From Ephydatia muelleri (Eukaryota > Porifera > Demospongiae > Spongillida > Spongillidae): 64,000 nt of DNA. The translations under genes were made by a program, and so were the position numbers. Shown here one piece after another: positions 1 to 10,870 of this stretch (its first letter is position 1; each line of letters begins with the position of its first letter). A model generated the notes under the pieces. That model worked only from the letters and a program-made list of their open reading frames with translations. It was not told the DNA's origin and did not search any database. Where the stretch lies: positions 309,450-373,449 of the forward strand of contig JABACO010000035.1 in the NCBI GenBank assembly GCA_013339895.1, written 5' to 3'.

Positions 1-1515
1 TTGTATAAATATGTTTTGGACTATACAGTGAAATCTGAGAATACATTACTAAGGAAATTGGTATAATTAATGAATTCGGTGTTATGTGACAAGGTTTTGG
101 CTTATGAGCACCACAACATCTGTTTGGTACATCCCACACACTGCAACACACTAGGATAACAACCCATGTCATACCCAATGCCCTAGTTTGGCCCTGAATA
201 AATATGAAAAGCACTCCACTCTCCCAGCTACAGTACTATGCAGTAGAGTATTCGGAGACCAATTCGGAAGTGGAGTTCATTACATATGCCAACCTGCTTT
301 TATAAACACAGCTAACGTACTTGTAGTAGTCCCTGAGGTTCACACTAGTACTGTACTCTGCAAACCAATATAAGAACGTAAATCAACCTCCAACAGTCTT
401 TTAACTCTTTCAACGCCAAGTACATAATGCCGACATACTCACCCATACGTATCTATGTCACAATTCATGCAGTGTTGGACTGATAATACAGATCGCTTTC
501 TACCATTGTTCTTGCATGCTAGTGCAATATGGTCCTTGTCATAATCATCTCTAAACACATTTTGGGGCTCAAGTGCATTTTGTGTTTCCATCATAACCTG
601 GCACGTATTGTGCCAAACAACTGATACTTTTTATTATTTTTATTAGAAATGCAGCAAGCATATGCATGCATCATGGAATGGAAAGGAAATATAAAGTAAT
701 GGTTCCTGTAGAGCTGGATGAAGTCATCACCAATACTACCACTGTGACCATCAGTTATGATGTAAGAGAACCATTATGTGAAGATTGAAGTACTTTCCAT
801 GTTCAGTAACATATACATTTTTCGTACCTACTTGTATAAATCTACATTATGCAATGCATGAATCGTATTAACAGTTGTGTGTGGAGACATGTATATCTGT
901 GCACTTGGCGTCCAATGAGCTAACATATGGAGGTAATAGGGAAGAGGAAGATGGAATTAATGGGAAGCAGATGGAGGGGAAACTATAATTATAGTATTAT
1001 GCCATCTTAAGGCAGCCCTGTGTCTACAACCCACTCATGTCCACCATGTCTGTTGATAGAAAATTAAACCTGCAGGTGTTTGAAGAAGCTCTATTGTGTA
1101 ATGGAATGGTCATGACCTCTTTCTAGATTTCCTTGCCCTAATCATGACATAGGGATAGATCTATGATGTGTGGCTCTCACAGGCACATTGGTCGACTCCC
1201 TAGGGGTCCTGTGTTGTCACTGTAAGTATTTACTTTTTTATGTAGTTGTGTCTGGCTGTTGTTGAATCATCAGATAGTGTAACTGGTGCTGTATCTGGAA
1301 GACTAATATGAATTGAGATCGTTGAGCTGTTGTATCAGTGGCATAAAGACGATTGGGGGAGGGGGAGTGAGAATAATTAAATTCATTATACAGCAGGGGG
1401 CGGATACAGGCTTCTGTCCTCTTGTCCGGGTATGGGGATGGGGGAGTGTAGTATAAGAAGCTCCCCATAAGCCCCCCAGACCCCCAGGAATGTTTAGTAA
1501 AATCAATGAATGATT
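1..1515 (+). repeat. Decayed tandem-array unit (3' end of beta-helix/TM gene family)
   Basis: Positions 1-790 match about 62.34-63.25 kb closely in the same orientation, including the blocks around 188-373 and 62534-62719 whose translations differ at only two residues. Positions 1268-1510 match the segment that precedes the TM-domain fragment in the other units (for example 59.62-59.83 kb). The unit is the 3' part and 3' flank of the gene family represented intact at 2414-6661. No intact gene lies here. From 1516 to about 2330 I see no gene or recognisable element. Confidence 0.75.
693..788 (+). pseudogene. C-terminal tail fragment of beta-helix/TM protein paralogue
   Basis: These 32 codons, including the stop, encode a tail beginning KVMVPVELDEV and ending REPLCED. 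The intact gene ends with EVMVPTELEE and REPMCED, so the homology is direct. Nothing of the TM region precedes it in frame, so this is a remnant rather than a gene. Equivalent tails occur repeatedly in the inverted arrays further along the window. Confidence 0.75.
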
Positions 1516-2354
1516 ACATTAAAACTACTACAAATTATCGTAATAGTGAGTCTTTGGCAGCTCACAATCAATTTTAGGTTAGGCAATTTCTCTGGACAGT
1601 TAGCCATTGCAACAATACCATGCATGAAGACCTGCAATTTGTAACGCTTCGACCACCATGCACGCCACGTTAACCGGCCTACGGTCAAGCACGTGACAGA
1701 TGACTAGTGACAATACTTTCTAAAATTGATGGACACAGGCGTAGAGCCGCAATCGATAACAATTGGTCTTTTAATTATGCAATATATGTACCATTTAATG
1801 TTAGGTTTGGAGGGGCTGAGCCCCTCAATGCCATTATTGCTGAGCCCCCCCCTCCCTTCCGTCCACACAATGTCATTAGTCATGATGCTGAAGTGGAAGA
1901 CCTCTGGTGGTGAATTTTGAAGTGTGTTTCACCGTAGTAGTATAGTGACTAGTTGATCGTACGCTGTCGAATGTCTGGCCAGCCAAATCGTGCAGTCTGA
2001 TCCCTTTCATTCTCCTTTACAGACATAAAAACTAATGGAACCAAAATGTTTAATGTCATATCACAATAAAACACTCTGATATAGTGCACCAGAATTATGG
2101 ATATTTGGAGCATTAAAGACAATAAATAGAATCAGTGGAATCACAATGAAAAAGTCCCATTATCAACTAAAACGACAACTAAGAGAGGCGGGAATCCTGT
2201 GAGTAACGAATTCTAGAAGTGCAAGAACAAAGACAAATAAAAAAGGTAACTTTCAGAAACTTTAGTGGGTGCTCATTTCGCCATGTGCTTCTCTCTACAT
2301 AGGGGAAACCAATTATGCCTTTGTCCATTGGTCATGAATTACGAACTCCGGATG

Positions 2355-2370
2355 TGACGTCATATAAAAA
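2355..2370 (+). promoter_or_regulatory. CRE-like palindrome plus TATA box
   Basis: TGACGTCA (2355-2362), a perfect CRE/ATF-type octamer, is followed at once by TATAAAAA (2363-2370). A TATA box here would place initiation near 2393-2400, just upstream of three consecutive ATG codons at 2414. This arrangement argues against translation from the more 5' in-frame ATG at 2315, which would lie upstream of the TATA box. Regulation by a CREB/ATF-type factor is inference. Confidence 0.5.
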
Positions 2371-2413
2371 ATATATAATTGTTGCGGTGCGTAAATCACT
2401 TTGCGAAACAGTA

Positions 2414-5400
2414 ATGATGATGCATCAGATGTTGTTTGTTTTATTCGTTCTTCGGAGCTATGTGGTCACCGCTACCATTCCACCTGGCTATGTTTTACAG
2501 GAGCACCTATGCAGCGGACAGCTCGAGTTGAATACGAATCTTGTGTTGAGCGATGGAGAGCATCGCATATCTTCAGGGCCGCCCTGTCACGTTTCCACAA
2601 GAGGCAACATCTCGATAGTGGGGTCTTCGATGAAAAACACCACAGTTCACTGCGAAGGAGAAGGTAGATGGTTTGATTTCATTTCCGCACAAACGCTGAG
2701 CACGGAGAGAATAACATTCATTAACTGCGGTATACAGCTTAAATCGATAGAAAACATTCTCATTATGGAATGCACATTTCAGGACAAATCAAAAGCAACA
2801 ATACTTGCAGAATCAGTTAATAGCATCAAAATTGAATACTGTTTATTCATTAACAACAATGGTGGTGGTGTGTCATTGCATCTATCAACTGGGGATGTTA
2901 GCATCTCACACTGCACATTTCAGAACAACAGTGCTGATTTTTTTAATGGTGATGATGGTGGTGTGTCATTGCAGTTATCAACTGGTGATGTTAGCATCTC
3001 ACACTGCACATTTCAGAACAATGGTGGTGGTGGTGTGTTATTGCGGGAATCAACTGGTGATGTTAGCATCTCACACTGCACATTTCAGAACAATGGTGGT
3101 GATGGTGGTGTGTCATTGCGGGTATCAACTACTAATGTTAGCATCTCACACTGCACATTTCAGAACAATGGTGATGGTGGTGGTGTGTCATTGCGGGTAT
3201 CAACTGGTGATGTTAGCATCTCACACTGCACATTTCAGAACAACACTGCTACTTCTGGTGGTGGGGGTGTGTCATTGTTGGTATCAACTGGTGATGTTAG
3301 GATCTCACACTGCACATTTCAGAACAACACTGCTACTTCTGGTGGTGGGGGTGTGTCATTGTTGGAATCAACAGGTGATGTTAGGATCTCACACTGCACA
3401 TTTCAAAACAACACTGCTACTTATGGTGATGGTGGTGGTGTGTCATTGTGGGGATCAACTGGTGATGTTAGCATCTCACACTGCACATTTCAGAACAACA
3501 CTGCTACTTCTATTGGTGGTGGTGTGTCATTGTTGGGATCAACTAGTGATGTTAGCATCTCACACTGCACATTTCAAAACAACACTGCTACTTATGGTGG
3601 TGGTGGTGATGGTGGTAGTGATGGTGGTGGTGGTGTGTTTATGTGGAAATCAACTGGTAATGTTAGCATCTCACACTGCACATTTCAAAACAACACTGCT
3701 ACTACTGGTGGTGGTGTGTCATTTAATATTTCAACTGGTGATGTTAGCATCTCACACTGCACATTTCAAAACAACATTGCTACTACTGGTGGTGGTGGTG
3801 TGTGGTTGCTGTTTTTTGCTGATGGTGTAGGTGGTGATACTGGCATCACTAACTGCACATTTCAGAACAACAGGGCTACTTATGGAGGAGCTTTTTTTTT
3901 TGCCTCAATCAGGTCAACATTGATTAGTGGCTCCACATTTACTAATAATACTGCAATTGGCGGAGCAGCAGTCTATGCCGTTAATAGTTACAATCCTTCT
4001 ATTAATTATTATACTTTAGAAGCTGAGCCAATTGGCCACCTCAATCTTCAAGGTGTGATGGTTAAAGATAACCTCTGCTCATGTAATGACTATGATGAGC
4101 TGAGAGGAGGGGCCATTTATTTCAATGGAATGAAGGTGGACATCTTTGGAAGTAACTTCACTGGAAGTCAGTTTTCATCTAACTCCCCCTTTGGAGCCAT
4201 TCAAGGAACAAATGGTTTTCTTAACCTACATGGTAACATCACATTCTCAAATAACACAGGAGTGAATGGAGGGGCCATAAGTCTGTCTAACAATGTCCCA
4301 CTGTACTTCTATGCGGGGTGTGCAGTAGAATTTTCTAGAAATGCAGCAACTGGATTTGGTGGTGCTCTGTATCATGCTGGGGACAAAGAAAAGGACATAC
4401 AGACAACTTGGAATTTGATTCAGTGCACAATACGCTTGATTAAAGACTGTACCGACGGCTTATCATGTGACTTTGATAGCAACATGTTCTCTATCACCTT
4501 TGTTGATAATCATGCACAGCAAGGTGGTCATTCTGTATATGCCACTCCCATTTATAACTGCAATAACTGCATTGGGATTCTAGAAACTGGCATAAGTGTC
4601 ATTCAGTCTAACCTATGTCCAAACCTGACTAGCTATATCACCACTACCCCTTCCCATAAAGACATCAATGGCATCCAACTACTCTCTTTTCCAAAGTATG
4701 TACACTTATGTGGCTGTAGCAATCCTAACTTGTGCAATGCCACAAATCAGTATCATGGAAAAGTTATCACATATCCTGGCAGAACTGTGAGATTTAATGT
4801 TACCTCAGTAGATGAGGGGAATTACCTATCACCAAGTGTTGTTTACACACAAATTGACACCAATGGTATTACATCTCCAAAAATAACACTTGGACCTACG
4901 CAGAAAGCTCAGTGGATAGGAACAGTATGTGGTACGATGGAGTACCAAATCTATGGACCACAAATGGCTTCACTTAAACTGCTTCTGTCTAATTATCCCA
5001 GTAATATTCCAACAGTTGTTGAGGTCACACTGTTACCATGTGAGCCAGGATTCACATTCATTTCAAATTCTTCTACTGGTGTGATGGAGTGTAGCTGTTC
5101 AGAGTTCTTCACATCATTCAGAGTGGTCTGTGATGCATCAGATGGTACTGTGACAAGAAATAAACCCAACTGGATTGGTGTGTACAATAGCACCCATCCA
5201 GCACTGGCTTCATCCTGTCCTATGGATTACTGCAATAGTGCCATAGATAAGGTGTCTCTAGCCAGGCCTGGTGATTTGTGCAATGGAGGCCGTACTGGCA
5301 TTATTTGTGGTAGCTGCCATGGTAACCATAGTGTGGTCTTTGGTTCTTCCCAATGCACGATTTGCTCAAGTATGTGGCTGATCACACTTGTGATGTTTGC

Positions 5401-6661
5401 AGTGCTGGGTGCCTTACTGGTGGCAGCACTGTTCTTCCTCAACTTCACTGTAACACAAGGCACTCTGTATGGGCTCATCTTCTATGCCAACATTATTCAG
5501 ATCAATAGTTCAATATTCTTCCACCAAGCCATTCCATCATTGCAGATTATCGTGTCATTTATTAACCTGGATCTTGGGATCCCCATGTGTTTCTATAATG
5601 GTATGGATGATGCTGACAAGGCTGGCCTTCAGTTTGTGTTCCCAGCCTACCTCCTCATTCTCACCTTAACAGTCATTGTGATCTGCCACTTCTGTCTTCA
5701 GCGATCTCCAAACACCTCCACTAGTTTCTGTCTTTATAGATTTCCCATCATGATAGGAGAAAGAGCAGTTGGAGTCCTCTGTACTCTTATCTACTTGTCA
5801 TATTACAAATTGCTGAGAACTGTCATTGATATTTTCACATATTCCACAGTCCACCTGCCCAGTGGTGATATGTATGTCTGGTTCTATGATGGAAATGTGG
5901 AATACCTTCAAGGAAAACATGCTACTTTATTTATAATCGCTGTGATGACATGTACCTTGTTCCTCCTCCCCTACACCTTTGCCCTCACTTTCATTCCAAT
6001 TATTGAACGGTACAGTGAACACAACAGACTGTTCAACTATCTCCACAAGTTGGCCAATAAGTTCAAACCAGTGAATGATGCCCACTATGCCCCCTATAAG
6101 GGAGAGTGGCGATGGTGGCTGGGAGCTAGGCTTTGGCTTGTCGTTGTGATGTACAGCTTAAATCCAGTGTATAGTTCTGACAATCCATCTCTGCTTCTGT
6201 CTATCCAGGCTACCTTGGTGATGTTGTTCATGCTGGTACAAGCAAATATACAGCCATTTGGACAGCCACTGCAGAAGATGGATAAATGCAACAGACACAC
6301 TAGTGCCTACAATACGTTGTACAATTGTCTTGACCTGATGTACCTCCTTAACTATACTGCACTAGCTATGTCAATGTCATACATTCTAGGTAAGAGTTCA
6401 AATGAAACACAAATCAGTGTATCAGTTTTAGTGGGCCTCTATGTCGCCATGTTGTTGGTGACTGTCTTGTACCATTTCATTGTGGCCATCCTCAAGGCCT
6501 GTAGCACGTATGACCGAGCCAAAAAGAAAATAAATGGAATATTTGAAAGAAAAGATGAAGTAATGGTTCCTACAGAGCTGGAAGAATCCACAACTTATAC
6601 TGTCAGCACCACCACTGTGACAGTCACCAATCATCTGAGAGAACCAATGTGTGAAGATTGA
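2414..6661 (+). CDS. Secreted beta-helix repeat / multi-pass membrane protein
   Basis: Single-exon gene of 1,415 residues from the ATG at 2414. I chose this start because it gives a clear signal peptide (MMMHQMLFVLFVLRSYVVTA) and lies just after a TATA box; an in-frame ATG at 2315 would add 33 residues. After a Cys-containing N-terminal region come twelve repeats of about 25-35 residues with core SHCTFQNN, alternating with Gly-rich turns, as in right-handed parallel beta-helix proteins. Further beta-helix-like sequence and Cys-rich segments (around 5290-5370, CGSCHGNHSVVFGSSQCTIC) precede about eight hydrophobic helices from roughly 5370 to 6490, then a short cytoplasmic Thr-rich tail. The many N-x-S/T sites suit an ectodomain. 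It is probably a cell-surface receptor or adhesion protein; ligand and pathway are unknown. No disruption was seen. Confidence 0.8.
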   Translation: MMMHQMLFVLFVLRSYVVTATIPPGYVLQEHLCSGQLELNTNLVLSDGEHRISSGPPCHVSTRGNISIVGSSMKNTTVHCEGEGRWFDFISAQTLSTERITFINCGIQLKSIENILIMECTFQDKSKATILAESVNSIKIEYCLFINNNGGGVSLHLSTGDVSISHCTFQNNSADFFNGDDGGVSLQLSTGDVSISHCTFQNNGGGGVLLRESTGDVSISHCTFQNNGGDGGVSLRVSTTNVSISHCTFQNNGDGGGVSLRVSTGDVSISHCTFQNNTATSGGGGVSLLVSTGDVRISHCTFQNNTATSGGGGVSLLESTGDVRISHCTFQNNTATYGDGGGVSLWGSTGDVSISHCTFQNNTATSIGGGVSLLGSTSDVSISHCTFQNNTATYGGGGDGGSDGGGGVFMWKSTGNVSISHCTFQNNTATTGGGVSFNISTGDVSISHCTFQNNIATTGGGGVWLLFFADGVGGDTGITNCTFQNNRATYGGAFFFASIRSTLISGSTFTNNTAIGGAAVYAVNSYNPSINYYTLEAEPIGHLNLQGVMVKDNLCSCNDYDELRGGAIYFNGMKVDIFGSNFTGSQFSSNSPFGAIQGTNGFLNLHGNITFSNNTGVNGGAISLSNNVPLYFYAGCAVEFSRNAATGFGGALYHAGDKEKDIQTTWNLIQCTIRLIKDCTDGLSCDFDSNMFSITFVDNHAQQGGHSVYATPIYNCNNCIGILETGISVIQSNLCPNLTSYITTTPSHKDINGIQLLSFPKYVHLCGCSNPNLCNATNQYHGKVITYPGRTVRFNVTSVDEGNYLSPSVVYTQIDTNGITSPKITLGPTQKAQWIGTVCGTMEYQIYGPQMASLKLLLSNYPSNIPTVVEVTLLPCEPGFTFISNSSTGVMECSCSEFFTSFRVVCDASDGTVTRNKPNWIGVYNSTHPALASSCPMDYCNSAIDKVSLARPGDLCNGGRTGIICGSCHGNHSVVFGSSQCTICSSMWLITLVMFAVLGALLVAALFFLNFTVTQGTLYGLIFYANIIQINSSIFFHQAIPSLQIIVSFINLDLGIPMCFYNGMDDADKAGLQFVFPAYLLILTLTVIVICHFCLQRSPNTSTSFCLYRFPIMIGERAVGVLCTLIYLSYYKLLRTVIDIFTYSTVHLPSGDMYVWFYDGNVEYLQGKHATLFIIAVMTCTLFLLPYTFALTFIPIIERYSEHNRLFNYLHKLANKFKPVNDAHYAPYKGEWRWWLGARLWLVVVMYSLNPVYSSDNPSLLLSIQATLVMLFMLVQANIQPFGQPLQKMDKCNRHTSAYNTLYNCLDLMYLLNYTALAMSMSYILGKSSNETQISVSVLVGLYVAMLLVTVLYHFIVAILKACSTYDRAKKKINGIFERKDEVMVPTELEESTTYTVSTTTVTVTNHLREPMCED
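2860..3870 (+). repeat. In-gene tandem repeats coding the SHCTFQNN beta-helix rungs
   Basis: Twelve tandem copies of a 75-105 bp unit whose core includes gttagcatctcacactgcac and encodes SHCTFQNN. Eleven are nearly identical at the DNA level, which points to recent expansion or gene conversion. Unit length varies mainly through a GGT/GGTGAT-rich linker coding Gly and Asp, always in multiples of three, so the frame is kept. A second plus-strand frame (2805-3830) is also open across the array because of the repeat periodicity; I treat it as a shadow. Confidence 0.85.
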
Positions 6662-6819
6662 AGAACTTGCCGTGTTGAATAACATGTAATTTTGCACTGT
6701 AGTAGATACACAATTAATGTACGTAGTATTGACGTGTTTGTTTATGCAGGGTTATCTGCTTAATAGGATATAGTACTGACAACTTCATTTGTTTATAGCC
6801 ACTAGAAAATTGCTGTTTT

Positions 6820-7345
6820 GAAAATATGTATATTCGTAGTGTAAAGTGAAATCTGGGATGATGTAAGTCATAGATGCCAATTGGTGTAAGGTGTAACGCT
6901 ACAAAATTCTGGCTTCTGTGCACCATGAAACATTTCTAGTTGGTACATCCCACACACCACAATACACTAGGCATACAGCCCACTTCATACCCAATGCAAT
7001 GCTTGCATGGCAGAACAGTTATGCTTTAATACTCAGGTTTTAAAAAACTATAGCCTATTCAGCTGAGTTTGGTCTGATGACAGTTCTCACCTTTTTACGC
7101 CTCCAAAATGCCATCTGATGCATTTTGTTGTTGCCGATGGATGACCAAGTAACCTTACTGCCTCTTTAAAAAGATAATTATCTTCCCTATTCTGGGCTTG
7201 AATAATGGTGAAATGCATTCCAGTTGCAGTAGTCCTGAGACACCCCCAGCAAAAGTACTCTGTAGTAGTTCACAGAGGTTCTCACAAGTACAGTACTCTG
7301 CAAACCAATAACATATATCAACCTGCAACAGTCTTTTAACATATA
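6820..7345 (+). repeat. 3' flank of beta-helix/TM gene, homologous to array units
   Basis: Several blocks match the array units in order, for example the segment around tggtacatcccacacaccac (about 6940) and the block around agtactctgcaaaccaata (about 7292), which also occur near 58.5, 60.45 and 62.5 kb. The identity is lower than among the array copies. This shows that the array unit derives from the 3' end and downstream flank of a gene like the one at 2414-6661. Confidence 0.6.
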
Positions 7346-7522
7346 TAGGGTTTTGACCCCTTATCTCCGCATCTTTGTAGTGACAATCTTCAATCTTTCC
7401 CCCTCCCATAACACCTTTCTACTCCTGCTAGTCATGACAACTTCCCTCTTTCCTCTTCCCCTGCATGGTCATGACTTAGTGTCATGACTTAGTGTTGGAA
7501 GTAGGGAGGTGGAACACAGCTG

Positions 7523-7855
7523 TTATAGTGTGTGATGGCATTTTCCAAACAGGGTGTAGAAATCACACATCAGATCCACGAAAGATTCTATACAGGCTAC
7601 TGATGAATGACGAAACAAGGAGTGCATACAAAATTCTCTTCTCCTCAAACTCAACTGGGCCTGTCTCCAAGCCATGTCAGGGACATTAGCACCAGTAAAC
7701 TCACCAACGGAATGGCCAACATCTGTGTAGAACTCCATAGATGCCAGAATTAGTTGTGTAAGGGCTGCCCTGGCATTGTGGGCACATTTGCAGAAACAAA
7801 AACAGAAACGCAACAAGACAAGTGCAACGTGGGATCTATACTGCGTAGACTGCAT
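7523..7855 (-). pseudogene. Fragment of non-LTR retrotransposon ORF (same family as 24.7-26.2 kb)
   Basis: The minus-strand translation contains MAWRQAQLSL and HSSVACIES, which align with WMQAQLSL and HSNAAFIAS in the 24733-26190 element. Upstream, ALVLLRFCFCFCKCAHNARA aligns with ALILLCMCGGFTKLVHVARS. It covers only the stretch after the reverse transcriptase fingers/palm and lacks both the CCHC motif and the endonuclease-like domain. It is a short, diverged, dead fragment. Confidence 0.65.
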
Positions 7856-9951
7856 TATTCACAGTGTAGACAGTAAAGCAAGACCTTGGAGTTGTAATTC
7901 TTGTCTTAATGTTTCTTGCAAGGCCATCATTTGACACCCTGTCACAGTAAATTATCAGTATTGAGGGAGTCTGCATCTTAGTTTGTTGCACAATCAACCA
8001 TTCATCACAAGTGCCGCAGAACCTGCAATAACATTAACATTCAAATTCCAGTAGTCAAATTACAACAATTGCTTACACTTGAGGCACTGGCATGTTATCC
8101 AAAGCTATCTGTGTATTAAGGAAGCTGATCATTAGGTCAGACAAGCTCTTTGTTTCACCACTGAACATGTAATTATTAACTTTCAACTGTCTATAAAGAA
8201 TTAAGTATTGCTTTAAAATTCTACTGGCCCAAACTTCACTACCATTAAACAGCATTCAGCTTGTCTATATACCAAGGTTGTAAACATTTGCAAAAATTGT
8301 TCTGCCACTTATAGAAACTAATCATAGATTTATTTCTCTTACAAATTTTGGGACTTACTTCTTTTGGAAAAAACAGTTTGCTTATCAGGACAGACATCCC
8401 TTCTGAAAAATCATTCTGAACTCCAACCAGCAAAAATTGTGCTTCTTTACCAAGCAATTACTGTTACGTAGGATTTTTTAATCTTTGCTTTGCCTTGTTA
8501 TATTTTTATAATAAGGGGGTGGCGTTTCAAGGATTACTTATGGAACTCTGTGGTTGATCCATAATACCAATGAAACACTTCTGAATTGATGTAAGGCACC
8601 GAGCAGATGTGGCAGCTGTATGAGTGCAAACTAATAAGATGGATTAGGAAACAGTATATTATATACTTATTAATATTGTATTCTGGAGAGCTCGGAGAAC
8701 TGCCAGAAAAGATTGGACCTTCCCAGTATGCCTTTGTTCAATCTCTTGCAGCAGTGCACCTGAAGTCTTTTGAAACAATTGAATTATTGCCTGGTCAAAT
8801 TTAATTTGTTACACTGACTCACCATTTCTGTTGCAACACTTTTAACACTTTCAGTTGATTGAAATACATGTGGGCTGAAAAACACAAATTAATATGAGAG
8901 TGTGAAATCCTCGGTTTTCTCTATATAATACTGACAACTTTGGTTGTATTGGTTGTATATGCTGCAATATAATTTCTTTTATAACTCAATTCTACTTATT
9001 TTATTGTGTTCTCTCTTGTCGCTTTGTCTTGATCTATAACTGGCTGTGCAAGATGAGTGCTAAAACAAAATATTACAAAGAAAGAAGTAAAAATGAGTCA
9101 CCTATACCATGACATGCCAGCATCCTTAGCTGATTCAGCATGCTCAACTGATTCTGCATCCTCAGGTGATAATTTTTCAGAACTGGAATAGATGTCACAA
9201 AAATAATGAGCCAATTGGTCACATTGAAAGACTACACCTTTGTGTCTTGTGTTTCAGAGGTTTCAATGGTTTTAGGAGGTAATAAAACTGGGTCTTTTCA
9301 GTCATAGTGGAAGTTCGTTTTGCCCACTTTTCATTCAAGGGACAGGATGGCTTTCATTTCAGTGATTGCTGCATTTCTTAAAAAGGTTACTGAATGCTAT
9401 GGCTAAAGTATGTATACAGTGGAAATAGGAACATCGAAAACGAGTATTCCTCCTTGTCAAATCTGAGAAGAGGTATAAAGAAGTTGATACTCATACCGTG
9501 TATCTTGCAAGAGTAGATCTTACCTTACCACTGACATACAAAACAGAAGCAAGTATTTAAATCTTTTCTTTACAATGGTTTCATGTGTAATGCATACGCA
9601 TGTGCTTAACAATAAACAAAATGACACCCTAGCCGAATACAGTAATTAGTTGAAGCTTCAATTTAGACTTTAATAATTTACTTTTGTTAGTGAAATAGTA
9701 AAAACGTTACCAGACTGTTTGGTATACATGAAATTGTACTAAATTGATCTGACAATATTTAAAACACTTACTAAAATTATTCCAATTATTGCAACTGAAA
9801 TTAAAGTGCAATCAAGCTGCACACCAGTGGATACCTGTATTGCGAAGTATTTTTATTGTGTGCAGTAATTTATTTACAGATGAGATGTTATGGATATGCT
9901 TATGTTGCTATGTGGTAACTGATACCCAAAATACTATAATATTGGTTTTTC
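7856..9951 (-). other. Intergenic stretch, no recognised gene
   Basis: No long reading frame is present. On the minus strand some short open stretches (8359-8460, 8080-8250, and about 9107-9187) are bordered by splice-like GT and AG signals, which may be decayed exons of the same locus as the minus-strand remnants at 9952-10870. I could not chain them with consistent phases, so I make no gene call. Confidence 0.3.
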
Positions 9952-10479
9952 TCAGCCAAACCAAACATATACTTTGTTATCCACTTTTTGCAGTAAATTC
10001 ATCACATGACTGGTACAAGCATGTGGTGACAGCTTTCCTAAATCCTTAGCAGTACCGGCTCTTGTAACAATCCAGAATGTAGGCTCAAGGTAGTCCTGTA
10101 AGGATTCTAAGTTGTACACACAAATGATGCTAAGCAGCTGGACTTTACTGTGGTCAATTATTAACTGTTGTGGCTTGACCATTGAATAGAATCCAAGCAG
10201 CAGTCCTTCAGCACGGCTAAAGGTCTCCATGAAATAGCACAAAGAAAGTACTGTATGATCGTTGGTTATGAGTTCTGCAACAGGAACAGGAACTTGTTTA
10301 CGAGAAATGTTTTTTTTTTCCAAGTGCCATATAAGGGCAAAAGAACAGGACTGATTTATCTGTGACAGCCCAGCAGCACAAACATGTACTCTAGATTGAT
10401 GGGGAAACTTCTCTGCAAAATGTGCATCCCGCACGCCGATTTGCTTATAAAAAAGGATCCTGACTGTGGCTGCGGTCAT
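9952..10479 (-). pseudogene. Possible Mutator-like (MULE-type) transposase exon remnant
   Basis: A 175-residue minus-strand frame contains VPVPVAELITNDHTVLSLCYF followed by a stretch ending QLIIDHSKVQLLS and later HACTSHVMNLLQ. This order (a PVAE...DHT block, then a hydrophobic strand with Asp, then C-x-x-H-x-M) is what I associate with MULE-like transposases common in cnidarian and sponge genomes; the assignment is from memory of the family pattern. The position expected to carry the first catalytic Asp reads VCAAG. The frame starts after a plausible acceptor (ending ggcag) and has a possible donor near 9976. It is probably one exon of a decayed gene. Confidence 0.35.
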
Positions 10480-10681
10480 TCGAATGCACTGCCAGTATGC
10501 AGATTAAGGGATCGAAAAATGCATGCAGATCTCTCCTTTGTAAATTCAGGTAGCTACAAATAGTAGTAGCATGCTGTGTTATAGTACCTTTTGAATTTGC
10601 ATGCCTCCACCTCCTAATTGTTCACCTTCCTTTTTTTTTAATGTTTACACACCTGATCAAAACAATTAGGTATGGAATATC

Positions 10682-10870
10682 ACTAACCTTCAGTATAGAA
10701 TGGTGTATCAATTGAACGTGATGTGCACGTTGGGCATTTGTATGCTTCATTTCCCTTTCATCTTTGTCCGTCAACACCCACACAACTGCCATGGTACCAT
10801 TCATCGCAATAGTCACTTCCAATCATGAACCTAGTATTCATATCCGAGTTATAAAAACACCTCACACCTA
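10682..10870 (-). pseudogene. PHD-finger remnant
   Basis: The minus strand reads FMIGSDYCDEWYHGSCVGV, then an in-frame TGA (10758-10760), then YKCPTC. This is a PHD zinc finger: the C-x-x-W-x-H-x-x-C core and the final C-x-x-C are present, but one ligand of the second pair is Ser and the first pair is disturbed (RCFYNS). A donor-like GTTAGT follows at about 10682. PHD fingers bind histone tails and also occur in some animal transposon proteins. With the stop codon and lost ligands it is not functional as it stands. It lies on the same strand as, and upstream of, the MULE-like remnant. Confidence 0.55.

Noticed and set aside
2805-3830. A 341-codon second frame inside the beta-helix gene (SHTAHFRT repeats)
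   Set aside because: It is the shifted frame of the in-gene tandem repeat; the main frame has a signal peptide, TM helices and full length.
10682-10870. The PHD finger as a RAG2-like partner for the RAG1-like gene
   Set aside because: No Kelch repeats were seen, the finger is broken, it lies 6.4 kb away with a minisatellite between, and it is adjacent to a different transposase-like remnant.
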